The notes: generated from the letters alone by a model not told the origin. A DNA stretch of 64,000 nt from Microbacterium sp. 1.5R (GCF_001889265.1 NZ_CP018151.1:1488001-1552000); one strand, 5' to 3'; positions 33,430 through 42,712 are shown, numbered from the stretch's first letter. A program made the numbers and translations.

Positions 33430-34128
33430 TCATTGGTCTCCGTCGACGCGTCTCGTCCAGCGGTACTCCGTCTCCGGGCGTCCACGTGCGCCGTAGCGAG
33501 CGCTGCGTGTGATGATGCCCGAATCGGTGAGATGCTCCAGGTACCTCCGTACGGACACGCGTGACATCCCGAGTCGCGCGGCGGCCTCGCTCGCCGAGAC
33601 CGCGGCGCTGGAGGAGCGCAGCTCTGTCGTCACCTTCTGCAGCGTCGCGGTCGACAGCCCTTTGGGAATCGGGATCGTCCCCGTCGTGCGCCCGAGAAGC
33701 GCATCGATCTCCGCCTGGGTCGCCTCTCCGGCCGTCGACCGTGCCTGCTCCCGATGGATGCGATACGCGGTGAGACGCTCGTGGAACACCGCAAAGGGGA
33801 ACGGCTTGACGAGGTACTGGTAGACGCCGAGAGCTGCCATCTGCCGGACGGTGTCCGCATCGCGCACGCCGGTGATCGCGATCACATCGACGGCAGCGTG
33901 TCGGGCACGCAGCCCTCGGAGCACATCGATGCCGGAGCCGTCGGGCATCGTGATGTCGAGAAGGACCAGGTCGAACGGCTCGTCGTGCGGCTGATCGAGC
34001 ACGGCGGTCAATGCGGCCCTGGCGCCGGTGCACTCGCCGCCCACGATGAAGCCGTCGATCCTCTCGAGGTACGAGCGGTGGAGCTCGAGTGTCAGAGCGT
34101 CGTCATCGACGATCAGCGTGCGGATCAT
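33430..34128 (-). CDS. CitB/DcuR-type response regulator
   Basis: A 232-residue two-component regulator. The receiver domain (1-120) has the acidic pair DDD (8-10), phosphoacceptor Asp58 in LLDITMPDGSG, Thr86 and Lys108 in VKPF. The output domain is a winged-helix/HTH (AARLGMSRVSVRRYLEHL), not a LuxR type, as in CitB/DcuR/DctR regulators of C4-dicarboxylate or citrate transport. Its ATG overlaps the sensor kinase stop (ATGA). The adjacent divergent dctA-type gene is the probable target. Confidence 0.9.
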   Translation of the reverse strand: MIRTLIVDDDALTLELHRSYLERIDGFIVGGECTGARAALTAVLDQPHDEPFDLVLLDITMPDGSGIDVLRGLRARHAAVDVIAITGVRDADTVRQMAALGVYQYLVKPFPFAVFHERLTAYRIHREQARSTAGEATQAEIDALLGRTTGTIPIPKGLSTATLQKVTTELRSSSAAVSASEAAARLGMSRVSVRRYLEHLTDSGIITRSARYGARGRPETEYRWTRRVDGDQ

Positions 34129-35397
34129 GGGCTCCTGCGTCCTCTCGCCGGCGGGAGGGTGACGGTGAACGTGGTCGGATGAGCGGAGAGCTCCACAGTG
34201 CCGCCCACCCCGGCCACCACCGCGCGGACGAGCGCGAGCCCGACTCCGCGCCCGTGGTTGCTTGCAGGCTTGGTCGAGAAGCCCTGGGTGAAGACGCGCT
34301 CGCGCAGGTCGGAGGGTATGCCGTCCCCGCCGTCGGAGACCTCGAGGACGATTCCGCCGTTCTTCGAGGGGCGCAGCGAGACCCCCACCCAGCGCTCAGC
34401 ACCGGTGGCGGCGGCATCCATGGCGTTGTCGATCAGGTTGCCGAGCACGGCGACGCTGTCGACGGGGGGAGAGGGGGGAGGCGGGAGTGTCCGGGTCGAT
34501 GCTCACCCGCCAGTCGATCCCGCGCTCCCTGGCCTGCGACGCCTTGCCGAGAAGCAGAGCGCCGACGGCGGGGTCGCCGGCCTGTCGTGCGGTGACCTGA
34601 TCGACGAGCGACTGACTCTGGCGCGAGGTCTCGGTCAGGATGTCGATCGCCTCCTCGCTACGGCCGAGCTCGAGAAGCGCGACCGCCGTGTGCATGCGAT
34701 TGCCGTGCTCGTGCGTCTGAGCGCGCAGCGCGTCGCCCAGAGTGCGCAGGGATTCGTATGACGACACGGCGTCCCTCACCTGACCCGGCGGCAGGTCTCC
34801 TGCGATACCGCGCGTGAACCGGCGAGCGATCCACGCGCCGAGCGCACCGAGAGCGATGAGGCCGACGGTGATGCCGAGTGACAGGGGGAGACGACGGATC
34901 AGGGTGTCGGAGATGGTCTCGGTCGTCACGCCGGCCGAGACCCAGCCCACCGGTTCGCCATCGGAGGCGAGTACCGGAACGATGGTTCGCACCGAGGGCC
35001 CGAGAGTGCCGGTGAACACCTCGGTGAAGGTTCGAGGCGTGTCGGGGATGGTGCCGAGGTATCTCGCCCCGATCTGCTCGATGTCAGGGTGGGTCACGCG
35101 GGTGCCGTCAGGCGTCATGATCGTCACGAAGTCGAGATCCGCGTCCGAGATCACATCGAGCGCATAGGGCTCGAGGGTCTGCGTGGCCGTTGCGGCATCG
35201 CCGGCCTCGAGGGTGTCGATCACGAGCGGTGACACGGCGAGAGTCACTGCTGTCGCCGCCGTGACGCGCTCGGCCTCGGCATGCGTGGCGCGTTGCGCAT
35301 CGATCACGAGGAAGACGGCGACCAGAGCCCCCACGACGAGCGCGGCGACGAGGAGCACGGCGAACACCCGTGAAGCGATGCTGCGGGCAGGTCTCAT
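34125..35397 (-). pseudogene. CitA/DcuS-type sensor histidine kinase, frameshifted
   Basis: Read in the 5' part (from ATG 35397 with AAGGA upstream) the protein has TM1 at ~11-33, an extracytoplasmic PAS-like sensor domain, TM2 (LSLGITVGLIALGALGAW), then the CitA/DcuS H-box AQTHEHGNRMHTAVALLELG. After DPDTPASPLSP the frame degenerates into an Arg-rich tail. One frame over, starting at VLGNLIDNAMDAAATG, the HATPase domain continues with DGGDGIP and GRGVGLALV to a stop at 34125 that overlaps the response regulator. The shift lies in two 6-nt C tracts of the coding strand (G runs 34464-34469 and 34473-34478); removing one C restores a full ~424-residue kinase. As read, the ATP-binding domain is lost. 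Confidence 0.85.
34464..34478 (-). repeat. Paired C6 homopolymer tracts at the kinase frameshift
   Basis: On the coding strand CCCCCC-TCT-CCCCCC. Such tracts are slippage-prone in replication and error-prone in several sequencing chemistries. They lie between the H-box and the N-box of the kinase. Confidence 0.85.
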
Positions 35398-35558
35398 CGC
35401 GTCCTTCCGATCGACGGTGATCGCGGAGTCCGGCATATCGGTAATGACCAATACGACCACAAATGGCTTTGCCGAGTGATGTCCGCGACGGTGAGCTTAC
35501 CGAAGGCGAGGGCGCCCGAGGGCATGAGACGAAGACGTTCATGATCAAGGAGGAAAAC

Positions 35559-36998
35559 ATGGCCATCACGACAGGGTTCTCGCTTCCCGGATTCCATTGG
35601 CGGCGCGGCAAGCAGGCATGGGACAGGCACACGTGGCTGTACGTGTCGGTGATCATCGCCGTCGTGCTCGGAGCCGCGGTCGGCCTCATCTGGCCCGAGG
35701 TCGGACAGAGCCTCGAACCGATCGGCAAGGGCTTCGTCTCTCTCATCAAGATGATGATCGCGCCGATCATCTTCTGCACGATCGTGGTGGGCGTCGGCTC
35801 GATCGCCAAGGCAGCGACCGTCGGCAAGATCGGCGGACTCGCGCTGCTCTACTTCATGGTCATGTCGACGTTCGCGCTGGCGATCGGCCTGGTGGTCGGC
35901 AACATCATCCACCCCGGTGCGGGCCTCGATATGGCGAACTCCAGCTATGACGCGACAGCGACCGAGGCGAAGACCACCACGGAGTTCATCCTGGGCATCA
36001 TCCCGACGACGTTCTTCTCCGCCTTCACGGGCGAGAGCGTGCTGCAGGTTCTGTTCATCGCGCTGCTCGTCGGGTTCGCGCTCCAGGGACTCGGCGAAAA
36101 GGGCGCCCCGATCATGGATGCGGTCAAGAACCTCCAGAAGCTGGTCTTCCGCATCCTGGGCATGATCTTGTGGCTTGCACCGCTCGGCGCGTTCGGAGCC
36201 ATCGCCGCGGTCGTCGGCAAGACGGGCATCGCCGCGATCTGGAGCCTCGGCGTGCTGATGGTCGCGTTCTACATCACCTGCATCCTGTTCATCGTGGTTG
36301 TGCTCGGAACCCTGCTCTTCGCCGTCACCCGGGTCAACATCTTCAGCCTGGTGAAGTACCTCGCCCGCGAGTACCTGCTGATCGTCGGCACCTCGTCATC
36401 TGAGTCCGCCCTTCCGCGTCTGATCGCGAAGATGGAGCACATCGGGGTATCCAAGCCCGTCGTCGGCATCACGGTCCCCACCGGGTACTCGTTCAACCTC
36501 GACGGCACGGCGATCTACCTCACGATGGCGTCGCTCTTCATCGCGACCGGCATGGGGCAGCCGATGACGATCGGTGAGCAGATCGGCTTGCTCGTCTTCA
36601 TGATCATCGCCAGCAAGGGTGCCGCAGGTGTCACCGGAGCCGGACTCGCCACTCTCGCCGGCGGGCTGCAGGCTTACCGTCCCGACCTGGTCGACGGCGT
36701 CGGCGTGATCGTGGGCATCGACCGGTTCATGTCGGAGGGACGGGCCCTGACGAACTTCACCGGCAACGCGGTGGCGACGCTGCTCATCGGCACCTGGACG
36801 CGCCAGATCGATCGCGAACGCGTGCAGCAGGTGCTGAGCGGCGCGCTGCCGTTCGAGGAGTCCTCGCTCGACGGCGTGGACGATCACGGCATGGCGGACG
36901 AGCGCACGGCCGTGGACATCCAGGGCCTCAAGGAATCCGCGCTCGACGAGATGGCGGCGAAGGAGGAGCGGGCACGGGCGCGCGCGGCGCGAAGCTGA
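35559..36998 (+). CDS. dctA: DctA-type C4-dicarboxylate:cation symporter
   Basis: A 479-residue DAACS-family (glutamate/dicarboxylate symporter) membrane protein. The serine-rich reentrant loop GTSSSESALP, the NLDGTAIY substrate motif and ASKGAAGVTGAG second loop are all intact. It imports succinate, fumarate, malate or possibly aspartate/glutamate. ATG 35559 has a perfect AAGGAGG five nt upstream (35547-35553), better than ATG 35541. Divergent from the CitAB-type two-component genes, which commonly control such transporters. The C-terminus has a ~35-residue charged tail. A strong hairpin follows. Confidence 0.93.
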   Translation: MAITTGFSLPGFHWRRGKQAWDRHTWLYVSVIIAVVLGAAVGLIWPEVGQSLEPIGKGFVSLIKMMIAPIIFCTIVVGVGSIAKAATVGKIGGLALLYFMVMSTFALAIGLVVGNIIHPGAGLDMANSSYDATATEAKTTTEFILGIIPTTFFSAFTGESVLQVLFIALLVGFALQGLGEKGAPIMDAVKNLQKLVFRILGMILWLAPLGAFGAIAAVVGKTGIAAIWSLGVLMVAFYITCILFIVVVLGTLLFAVTRVNIFSLVKYLAREYLLIVGTSSSESALPRLIAKMEHIGVSKPVVGITVPTGYSFNLDGTAIYLTMASLFIATGMGQPMTIGEQIGLLVFMIIASKGAAGVTGAGLATLAGGLQAYRPDLVDGVGVIVGIDRFMSEGRALTNFTGNAVATLLIGTWTRQIDRERVQQVLSGALPFEESSLDGVDDHGMADERTAVDIQGLKESALDEMAAKEERARARAARS

Positions 36999-37016
36999 GC
37001 TGCCTGCTGAGAAGAG

Positions 37017-37052
37017 GGATGCGGGAGTCGACGGCAGTCGGCTCCCGCATCC
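37017..37052. terminator. Terminator between dctA and the DUF5302 gene
   Basis: A continuous 16-bp hairpin: GGATGCGGGAG with CTCCCGCATCC, extended by CGAC/GTCG, loop GGCA. It is 18 nt after dctA and 6 nt from the convergent DUF5302 stop, so it can serve both. Confidence 0.85.
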
Positions 37053-37058
37053 GTGTGG

Positions 37059-37235
37059 TCAACCGCTCTTGCGTCGGAACTCGCGCCGCGTCTGCGGGGC
37101 GGGCGCGCCATGGACGGCGGAGTCGCCATCCAGGTGGGCCTCGCCCTGCCGGTGGTGCGCGTTCTTCTTCTCGAGCGCTTCCTTGAACTTGCGCTTCATC
37201 TCCTCGCTGGAGGAGGCGCCTTCTTCGGTGCTCAT
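37059..37235 (-). CDS. DUF5302-family small protein
   Basis: A 58-residue hydrophilic protein. It begins MSTEEGASSSEEMKRKFKEA and ends QTRREFRRKSG, with a central KNAHHRQGEAHLDGD. This matches the actinobacterial DUF5302 family of short proteins of unknown function, many of which share the EEMKRKFKEALE helix and a basic FRRKSG-type end. It may bind nucleic acid, given its charged helix and basic tail; that is a guess. The ATG is 7 nt after a TAGGCT box, which supports expression despite its length. Confidence 0.85.
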   Translation of the reverse strand: MSTEEGASSSEEMKRKFKEALEKKNAHHRQGEAHLDGDSAVHGAPAPQTRREFRRKSG

Positions 37236-37242
37236 GCTCGCC

Positions 37243-37248
37243 AGCCTA
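37243..37248 (-). promoter_or_regulatory. -10 box of the DUF5302 gene (leaderless)
   Basis: TAGGCT on the minus strand, 7 nt before ATG 37235. Confidence 0.5.
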
Positions 37249-37274
37249 GGGCACGCATCTGAGGCATGGGTGGA

Positions 37275-37847
37275 TCAGTTCCGTGCTCGGCGCGACACGA
37301 CATCGATCGCGGCGCCGAGCCCGACGGCGACGATGACGGACACGAGGACAGCGACCAGAGGGCCTCCCGGAAGCAGCACGGCGACGATGGCGCCCACGGA
37401 TGCCTGGTAGGCGGACCACCCGAACGCCGCGATCGTCACGAGCGGCAGATACCGAGCCGGCGGGATCCGCGAGGCCCCTGCCATGAGGTTGATCGCCAGT
37501 CGAGCGAAAGGGACGAAGCGCGCGGTGAAGAGCACGGTGGCGGTTCCGCCTTCCAGACGCAGCCGCGCCCAGGTGAGCGCTCGGCGCACTCGGGGCGTGC
37601 GCATCCAGCGCCACCTGTCGATGCCCACGCTGCGACCCACGAGATAGCAGGTGACGTCTCCGGCGACCGCGGCGATGCCCGCCCACAGGATCACACACCA
37701 CAGGGGAGGATCGCCGGTCGTCGATGCGACGGCGCCGAGCGCGGTCACCGCGATCTCTCCCGGAACCACCACGAAGAACGAGTCGCCCAGCACGAGCAGG
37801 CTCATGACCACCAGAGCCCAGGGGCCGTCGAGCAGTTCAGTGGACAC
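37275..37847 (-). CDS. DedA-family membrane protein
   Basis: A 190-residue SNARE-associated/DedA (VTT-domain) protein with about five hydrophobic segments. Family marks: VVPGEIAVTALGAV after helix 1, AGDVTCYLVGRSVG, and the FTARFVPFARLAINLMAG motif (F-x-R-F-x-P-x-x-R). DedA proteins flip or distribute polyprenyl phosphate and phospholipids and affect membrane potential. The frame is open further upstream; GTG 37847 giving VSTELLDGPW is chosen as the natural N-terminus. It is divergent from the glycosyltransferase gene, whose product likely needs a lipid carrier. Confidence 0.85.
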   Translation of the reverse strand: MSTELLDGPWALVVMSLLVLGDSFFVVVPGEIAVTALGAVASTTGDPPLWCVILWAGIAAVAGDVTCYLVGRSVGIDRWRWMRTPRVRRALTWARLRLEGGTATVLFTARFVPFARLAINLMAGASRIPPARYLPLVTIAAFGWSAYQASVGAIVAVLLPGGPLVAVLVSVIVAVGLGAAIDVVSRRARN

Positions 37848-37986
37848 GTTCCCACCGTGGTCGTCGGAGGTGAACGGGAACCAACGCCGGGATAGCCGGT
37901 GAAGAGCCGTCCAGCATCCGGTGAACTTCTGGTGCTCCGACCCGATTCGCGCCTCGGGTGGGAGTCGAGGGCTGCATCCTGAGGAC

Positions 37987-39927
37987 GTGAGAGTCGCGAT
38001 CGTGACAGAGTCCTTCCTTCCGCACATGAACGGTGTCACCGGATCCGTCCTGCAGATCCTCAGTCACCTCGAACGTGCTGGCCATGATGCGCATGTGATC
38101 GCGCCCGATGGGACCGGCATCCCCGGGGAGGTGCACGGAGCCGCTGTGGAAGCGGTCCCCAGCCTCGCGCTGCCGGGGTACCGCAGTGTGCGCGTGGGGA
38201 CCCCGCCTGCACGTCAGGTCGCGGCATCGCTGCGACGCTTCCGCCCCGATGTCGTCCACCTGGCTTCGCCCTTCGCCCTCGGATGGCGAGGCGCGCTCGC
38301 CGCAGAGCACATCGGCGTCGCCGCCGTCGCCGCGTACCAGACCGATGTCGCGGCATACACGCAGAGGTATCGCATCCCTGTGGCGACCGGTGTCGCCGAA
38401 TCGCACATCGCGCGGCTCCATCGGCGCGCGACCATCACGCTCGCGCCGTCGCCCGACTCGGCGCAGCAGCTCGCGCAGCTCGGTGTGGATCGCATCCGTC
38501 TGTGGGGGAGAGGCGTGGATGCCGAGCGGTTCCAGCCGGCCCGCCGGAGCGCGACACTGCGCGCGGAGTGGACGAGCGAGGTCGTGATCGGCTACGTGGG
38601 CAGGCTCGCACCCGAGAAGCAGGTGGAAGACCTGGCAGTGCTGCAGACAATCCCCGGTGCGCGCCTCGTGATCGTGGGCGACGGACCGAGCAGGCCTCGA
38701 CTCGAGTCCCTGATGCCCGGTGCGTGCTTCCTCGGGCACCTCGAAGGCGACGCGCTCGCAGCAGCCATGGCATCCTTCGACGTGTTCGTGCACCCGGGAG
38801 AGAGCGAGACCTTCGGACAGACCCTCCAGGAGGCCCACGCCAGCGGGGTGCCCGTCGTCGCCACCGGTCGCGGCGGCCCCCTCGGCCTCGTCCGGATGGG
38901 AATCGACGGATGGCTCTACCGTCCCGGCGATCTCGGCGACCTGCGGATGCGCGTGGTCGACCTCACCGGCGACGGCCGCAAACGCCGGGCGTTCGGCGCA
39001 GCGGGACGCGAGGCCGTGCAGGGTCGCAGCTGGGCGAACGTCTGTTCTCAGCTGATGGGGCATTACGAGGAGGCCCGAGAGCTCAGGATGATCGATGAGG
39101 GAGCGCGCGCTCGCCGCCTGACACGGCCGGAGCCCACCGCCCCGGTGCAAGCGCGCACCTGGCGGCGTTACGTGGCGCTGGGGGACTCGCTCACGGAAGG
39201 CCTGTGCGATCCGGCACCGGATGGTGCGCTCCGTGGATGGGCCGACCGGCTCGCCCTGCTGCTCGCCGCACGCGGAGGTCTCCGGTATGCGAACCTCGCC
39301 GTCCGGTCGAAGCGTGTGCGTGATGTGTGCGGCACCCAGCTCGATCGAGCGCTCGAACTGCAGCCGGACCTCGTGTCCATCCTGATCGGCGCCAACGATC
39401 TGGTTAAGTCGACGGTCGACGTGCCCGCGCTCGCCGCGGAGCTCGAGGGCGCGGTCACCCGGCTCCGCGACATCGGGGCCGACGTGCTGCTCGTCACGCC
39501 GTTCCTGCCCCGACGGAGAGCGGCCGGGATCTACACCAGGAGGTTCGCGGCATTCGCCACGGCACTGTCCGGCATCGCGGCGCGGACGAGCGCGATCCTG
39601 ATCGACACCGACCTGTACCCGTCGCTTCCGGATCGCCCGAACTGGGGGGAGGACCTCGTCCACCTCAGCAGTCGTGGTCACAGATTCCTCGCGTATCGCG
39701 CGGGCGAGGTCCTCTCGGTGCCGCACGCCGACGCACTGGGGGTGCTCGATGCCGCGCTGCATGAGAACGAGCAGATCGGCGCGGGACTGTGGTGGCGCCG
39801 CCATGCGCTGCCCTGGGTGTGGCGACGACTGCACGGTCGGGCGGCCGGCGATGGCCGGGTCGCGAAGCACGACGACTACGTCTATCTCGGACGATCGAGC
39901 GCTCCGCAGGACGTCAAGGTCCACTGA
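37987..39927 (+). CDS. Glycosyltransferase GT4 fused to SGNH hydrolase
   Basis: A 646-residue two-domain protein. Residues 1-~375 are a GT-B fold family 4 glycosyltransferase (MgtA/PimB-like): FLPHMNGVTGSV N-terminus, YVGRLAPEKQVEDL, and HPGESETFGQTLQEAHASG with the E-x7-E motif; such enzymes transfer mannose to lipids. Residues ~390-646 are an SGNH/GDSL hydrolase: ALGDSLTEG (Ser401), IGAND (Asn block) and DLVHLSSRGH (Asp556, His559). The domains are joined by a ~20-residue polar linker. Relatives usually encode the two parts separately. The start at GTG 37987 gives VRVAIVTESFLP; no signal peptide. Confidence 0.87.
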   Translation: MRVAIVTESFLPHMNGVTGSVLQILSHLERAGHDAHVIAPDGTGIPGEVHGAAVEAVPSLALPGYRSVRVGTPPARQVAASLRRFRPDVVHLASPFALGWRGALAAEHIGVAAVAAYQTDVAAYTQRYRIPVATGVAESHIARLHRRATITLAPSPDSAQQLAQLGVDRIRLWGRGVDAERFQPARRSATLRAEWTSEVVIGYVGRLAPEKQVEDLAVLQTIPGARLVIVGDGPSRPRLESLMPGACFLGHLEGDALAAAMASFDVFVHPGESETFGQTLQEAHASGVPVVATGRGGPLGLVRMGIDGWLYRPGDLGDLRMRVVDLTGDGRKRRAFGAAGREAVQGRSWANVCSQLMGHYEEARELRMIDEGARARRLTRPEPTAPVQARTWRRYVALGDSLTEGLCDPAPDGALRGWADRLALLLAARGGLRYANLAVRSKRVRDVCGTQLDRALELQPDLVSILIGANDLVKSTVDVPALAAELEGAVTRLRDIGADVLLVTPFLPRRRAAGIYTRRFAAFATALSGIAARTSAILIDTDLYPSLPDRPNWGEDLVHLSSRGHRFLAYRAGEVLSVPHADALGVLDAALHENEQIGAGLWWRRHALPWVWRRLHGRAAGDGRVAKHDDYVYLGRSSAPQDVKVH

Positions 39928-39974
39928 ACGAACCCGCCGCGGACGGAAACGGAGGACATCCAAGGGCGCGCTGA

Positions 39975-39980
39975 TAGGCT
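39975..39980 (+). promoter_or_regulatory. -10 box of pnp
   Basis: TAGGCT in CTGATAGGCTGG. The predicted transcript start, 6-7 nt later, coincides with the first base of the hairpin at 39987, giving a leader of ~233 nt before pnp. Confidence 0.5.
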
Positions 39981-39986
39981 GGAGGA

Positions 39987-40004
39987 GGTCGACGTGTGTC
40001 GACC
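39987..40004 (+). promoter_or_regulatory. 5'-terminal hairpin of the pnp leader
   Basis: GGTCGAC-GTGT-GTCGACC, a perfect 7-bp stem at the predicted 5' end of the pnp mRNA. It may protect the 5' end or be an RNase target. Confidence 0.5.
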
Positions 40005-40029
40005 GCACAATTTCATATCGACTCATGGA

Positions 40030-40115
40030 GCGATCGGCGGAGAGCTGGTCCCCTGTGGTGGGTTCCTCGGCGCGACGTCGGGTGGCTTTCTACTGGTGGC
40101 CAGCGCAGGTGAGAT
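40030..40115 (+). ncRNA. Actino-pnp-like structured RNA leader
   Basis: The 292-nt gap between the glycosyltransferase gene and pnp is mostly a 5' leader. At 40044-40048 GCTGG can pair with CCAGC at 40100-40104, enclosing further G/C-rich hairpins (GTCCCCTGTGGTGGG, then CGGGTGGCTTTCTACTGGTGG). Position before pnp in an actinobacterium and the general look match the Actino-pnp RNA motif (Weinberg et al.), thought to control PNPase synthesis. I identify it from memory of the motif and location, not by a covariance search. Confidence 0.6.
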
Positions 40116-40219
40116 TCGCGGGGATGCCCGCGCGCCCGTATCCGGCTGAATCCGCTCCTTCATGAATGCGCTCGCGCGTCACACGGACTCGCGAGTCTAA
40201 ACAAAGAAGGAGAGACCTC

Positions 40220-42496
40220 TTGGAAGGTCCTGAAATCACCGCCACCGAGGCCGTTCTCGACAACGGCCGCTTCGGCACCCGCACCATCCGCTTCGAGACC
40301 GGCCGCCTCGCGCAGCAGGCTCAGGGCGCAGTCGCCGCGTACCTCGACGGCGAGACCATGCTCCTCTCGGCCACCAGCGCAGGCAAGCACCCGCGCGAGG
40401 GCTTCGACTTCTTCCCGCTGACGGTCGACGTCGAAGAGCGTTCGTACGCAGCAGGCAAGATCCCCGGCTCGTTCTTCCGTCGTGAGGGACGTCCCTCGAC
40501 CGAGGCGATCCTCGTCTGCCGTCTGATCGACCGTCCGCTGCGTCCGTCGTTCGTCGACGGCCTGCGCAACGAGGTCCAGATCGTCATCACCGTCCTGTCG
40601 ATCGCCCCGGGCGAGTTCTACGACGCCCTCGCGATCAACGCGGCTTCCGCGTCGACGCAGATCTCGGGTCTCCCGTTCTCGGGTCCCGTCGCCGGTGTGC
40701 GCCTCGCGTTCATCCCCGGCCACGGCGAGCACGCGGACCAGTGGGTCGCGTTCCCGACGGCTGAGCAGGTCAGCGAGGCCGTGTTCGACCTGATCGTCGC
40801 CGGTCGCGTCGTCACCAAGTCCGACGGCACCGAAGATGTCGCGATCATGATGGTCGAGGCTGAGGCCACCGAGGGCAGCTGGAACCTCATCAAGGCCGGC
40901 GCCACCAAGCCCGACGAGGCTGTCGTCGCGCAGGGCCTCGAGGCATCGAAGCCCTTCATCGCTCAGCTCGTCAAGGCTCAGGCCGAGCTCGCCGCCAGCG
41001 CGTCGAAGGAGCCGGGTGTGTACCCGGTCTTCCCGCCGTACTCCAGCGAGGTCTACGACTTCGTGGCCGAGCGCTCCTACGACGACCTGGTGAACGTCTA
41101 CCAGATCGCCGACAAGCAGGAGCGTCAGGGCAAGGACGACGAGGTCAAGGACCGCGTCAGGGCGCAGCTCATCGAAGCGGTCGAAGCAGGCAACCTGCCC
41201 GCTGGAGCCCCGATCGAGTTCTCCGCAGCGTACAAGTCCGTCACGAAGAAGATCGTCCGCGGCCGCATCCTCACCGAGAGCGTGCGCATGGACGGCCGCG
41301 GCCTGGCCGACATCCGTCCGCTCGACGCCGAGGTCCAGGTCATCCCGCGCGTTCACGGCTCCGCGATCTTCCAGCGCGGCGAGACCCAGATCATGGGAAT
41401 CACCACGCTGAACATGCTCAAGATGGAGCAGCAGATCGACTCGCTGTCGCCGACCACGAGCAAGCGCTACATGCACCACTACAACTTCCCGCCCTACTCG
41501 ACCGGTGAGACCGGCCGGGTCGGTTCGCCGAAGCGTCGCGAGATCGGGCACGGCTTCCTCGCCGAGCGCGCGCTCGTGCCGGTGCTGCCCAGCCGCGAGG
41601 AGTTCCCCTACGCGATCCGTCAGGTCTCCGAGGCGCTGAGCTCCAACGGCTCGACGTCGATGGGTTCCGTCTGCGCGTCGACCCTGTCGCTGCTGAACGC
41701 GGGTGTGCCTCTGCGCGCAGCCGTCGCCGGCATCGCGATGGGACTCGTCTCCGATGAGGTCGACGGAGAGACGCGCTACGCGGCCCTCACCGACATCCTC
41801 GGCGCAGAGGACGCACTGGGCGACATGGACTTCAAGGTCGCCGGTACCAGCGAGTTCGTCACGGCCATCCAGCTCGACACGAAGCTCGACGGCATCCCGT
41901 CGTCGGTGCTCGCCGGCGCGCTGACCCAGGCTCGCGACGCCCGTCTGACCATCCTCAACGTGCTGAACGCCGCGATCGACGCTCCCGACGAGATGGCGCC
42001 GACCGCGCCGCGCGTCATCAGCGTGCAGATCCCGGTCGACAAGATCGGTGAGCTGATCGGCCCGAAGGGCAAGACGATCAACGCGATCCAGGACGAGACC
42101 GGCGCGCAGATCTCCATCGAGGAGGACGGCACCGTCTACATCGGCGCGACCGACGGCCCCTCGGCCGAGGCTGCCCGTGCTCAGGTCAACGCGATCGCGA
42201 ACCCGACCAACCCGGAGGTGGGAGAGCAGTTCCTCGGAACCGTCGTGAAGATCGCGACGTTCGGTGCGTTCGTCTCGCTGCTGCCCGGCAAGGACGGCCT
42301 GCTGCACGTCACCGAGGTGCGCAAGCTCGCCGGTGGCAAGCGCGTCGAGAACGTCGACGACGTCCTGTCCGTCGGGCAGAAGATCCTCGTGAAGATCACG
42401 AAGATCGACGACCGCGGCAAGCTGTCGCTCGAGCCCGTGCTCGACGACGCCCCCGCAGCGGACGCAGCTCCTGCTGACGAGGCTGCTGCCGAGTAA
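40220..42496 (+). CDS. pnp: Polyribonucleotide nucleotidyltransferase
   Basis: A 758-residue PNPase, a phosphorolytic 3'-5' exoribonuclease/polymerase. Two RNase PH domains (first with [10 protein letters not shown] and [11 protein letters not shown]; second with [23 protein letters not shown] and GLVSDEVDG), a KH domain ([17 protein letters not shown]) and a C-terminal S1 domain, ending in an Ala/Asp-rich acidic tail. TTG 40220 is the likely start: AGGAG lies 7 nt before it, and the product begins [16 protein letters not shown] as in relatives; codons upstream overlap the RNA leader. Ends with a 17-bp hairpin. Confidence 0.96.
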   Translation: MEGPEITATEAVLDNGRFGTRTIRFETGRLAQQAQGAVAAYLDGETMLLSATSAGKHPREGFDFFPLTVDVEERSYAAGKIPGSFFRREGRPSTEAILVCRLIDRPLRPSFVDGLRNEVQIVITVLSIAPGEFYDALAINAASASTQISGLPFSGPVAGVRLAFIPGHGEHADQWVAFPTAEQVSEAVFDLIVAGRVVTKSDGTEDVAIMMVEAEATEGSWNLIKAGATKPDEAVVAQGLEASKPFIAQLVKAQAELAASASKEPGVYPVFPPYSSEVYDFVAERSYDDLVNVYQIADKQERQGKDDEVKDRVRAQLIEAVEAGNLPAGAPIEFSAAYKSVTKKIVRGRILTESVRMDGRGLADIRPLDAEVQVIPRVHGSAIFQRGETQIMGITTLNMLKMEQQIDSLSPTTSKRYMHHYNFPPYSTGETGRVGSPKRREIGHGFLAERALVPVLPSREEFPYAIRQVSEALSSNGSTSMGSVCASTLSLLNAGVPLRAAVAGIAMGLVSDEVDGETRYAALTDILGAEDALGDMDFKVAGTSEFVTAIQLDTKLDGIPSSVLAGALTQARDARLTILNVLNAAIDAPDEMAPTAPRVISVQIPVDKIGELIGPKGKTINAIQDETGAQISIEEDGTVYIGATDGPSAEAARAQVNAIANPTNPEVGEQFLGTVVKIATFGAFVSLLPGKDGLLHVTEVRKLAGGKRVENVDDVLSVGQKILVKITKIDDRGKLSLEPVLDDAPAADAAPADEAAAE

Positions 42497-42513
42497 TCGC
42501 CAGCGCTTCGACA

Positions 42514-42551
42514 CGAGGCCCGGGCTGTCCTCACGGACGGTCCGGGCTTCG
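42514..42551 (+). terminator. Terminator of pnp
   Basis: A 17-bp near-continuous stem (CGAGGCCCGG ... CCGGGCTTCG outer, GTCC/GGAC inner, with G-T pairs) and loop TCAC, 18 nt after the stop; followed by TCGTCG rather than a T-run. Confidence 0.75.
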
Positions 42552-42641
42552 TCGTATCCGATGTGATCAAACCGTTATGGGAAGTTCTTGCGCCGTTCCC
42601 CGTATTGGTCGGGGAGTTCGCAGATCTCGCCTACTCTCGAA

Positions 42642-42692
42642 GTACGCACCGGGGGGTGCATTTCAGGCAGTGACGCAGGTCGGTACGCACCG
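42642..42692 (+). repeat. Direct repeat and small hairpin upstream of the AKR-fold gene
   Basis: GTACGCACCG occurs at 42642-42651 and 42683-42692, 41 nt apart. The first copy also forms GCACC-GGGG-GGTGC (42646-42659). A -10-like TACTCT at 42632-42637 would place these in the 5' leader. Could be regulator sites; unproven. Confidence 0.4.
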
Positions 42693-42712
42693 ATTGACGC
42701 GGGGGTGAGGAT

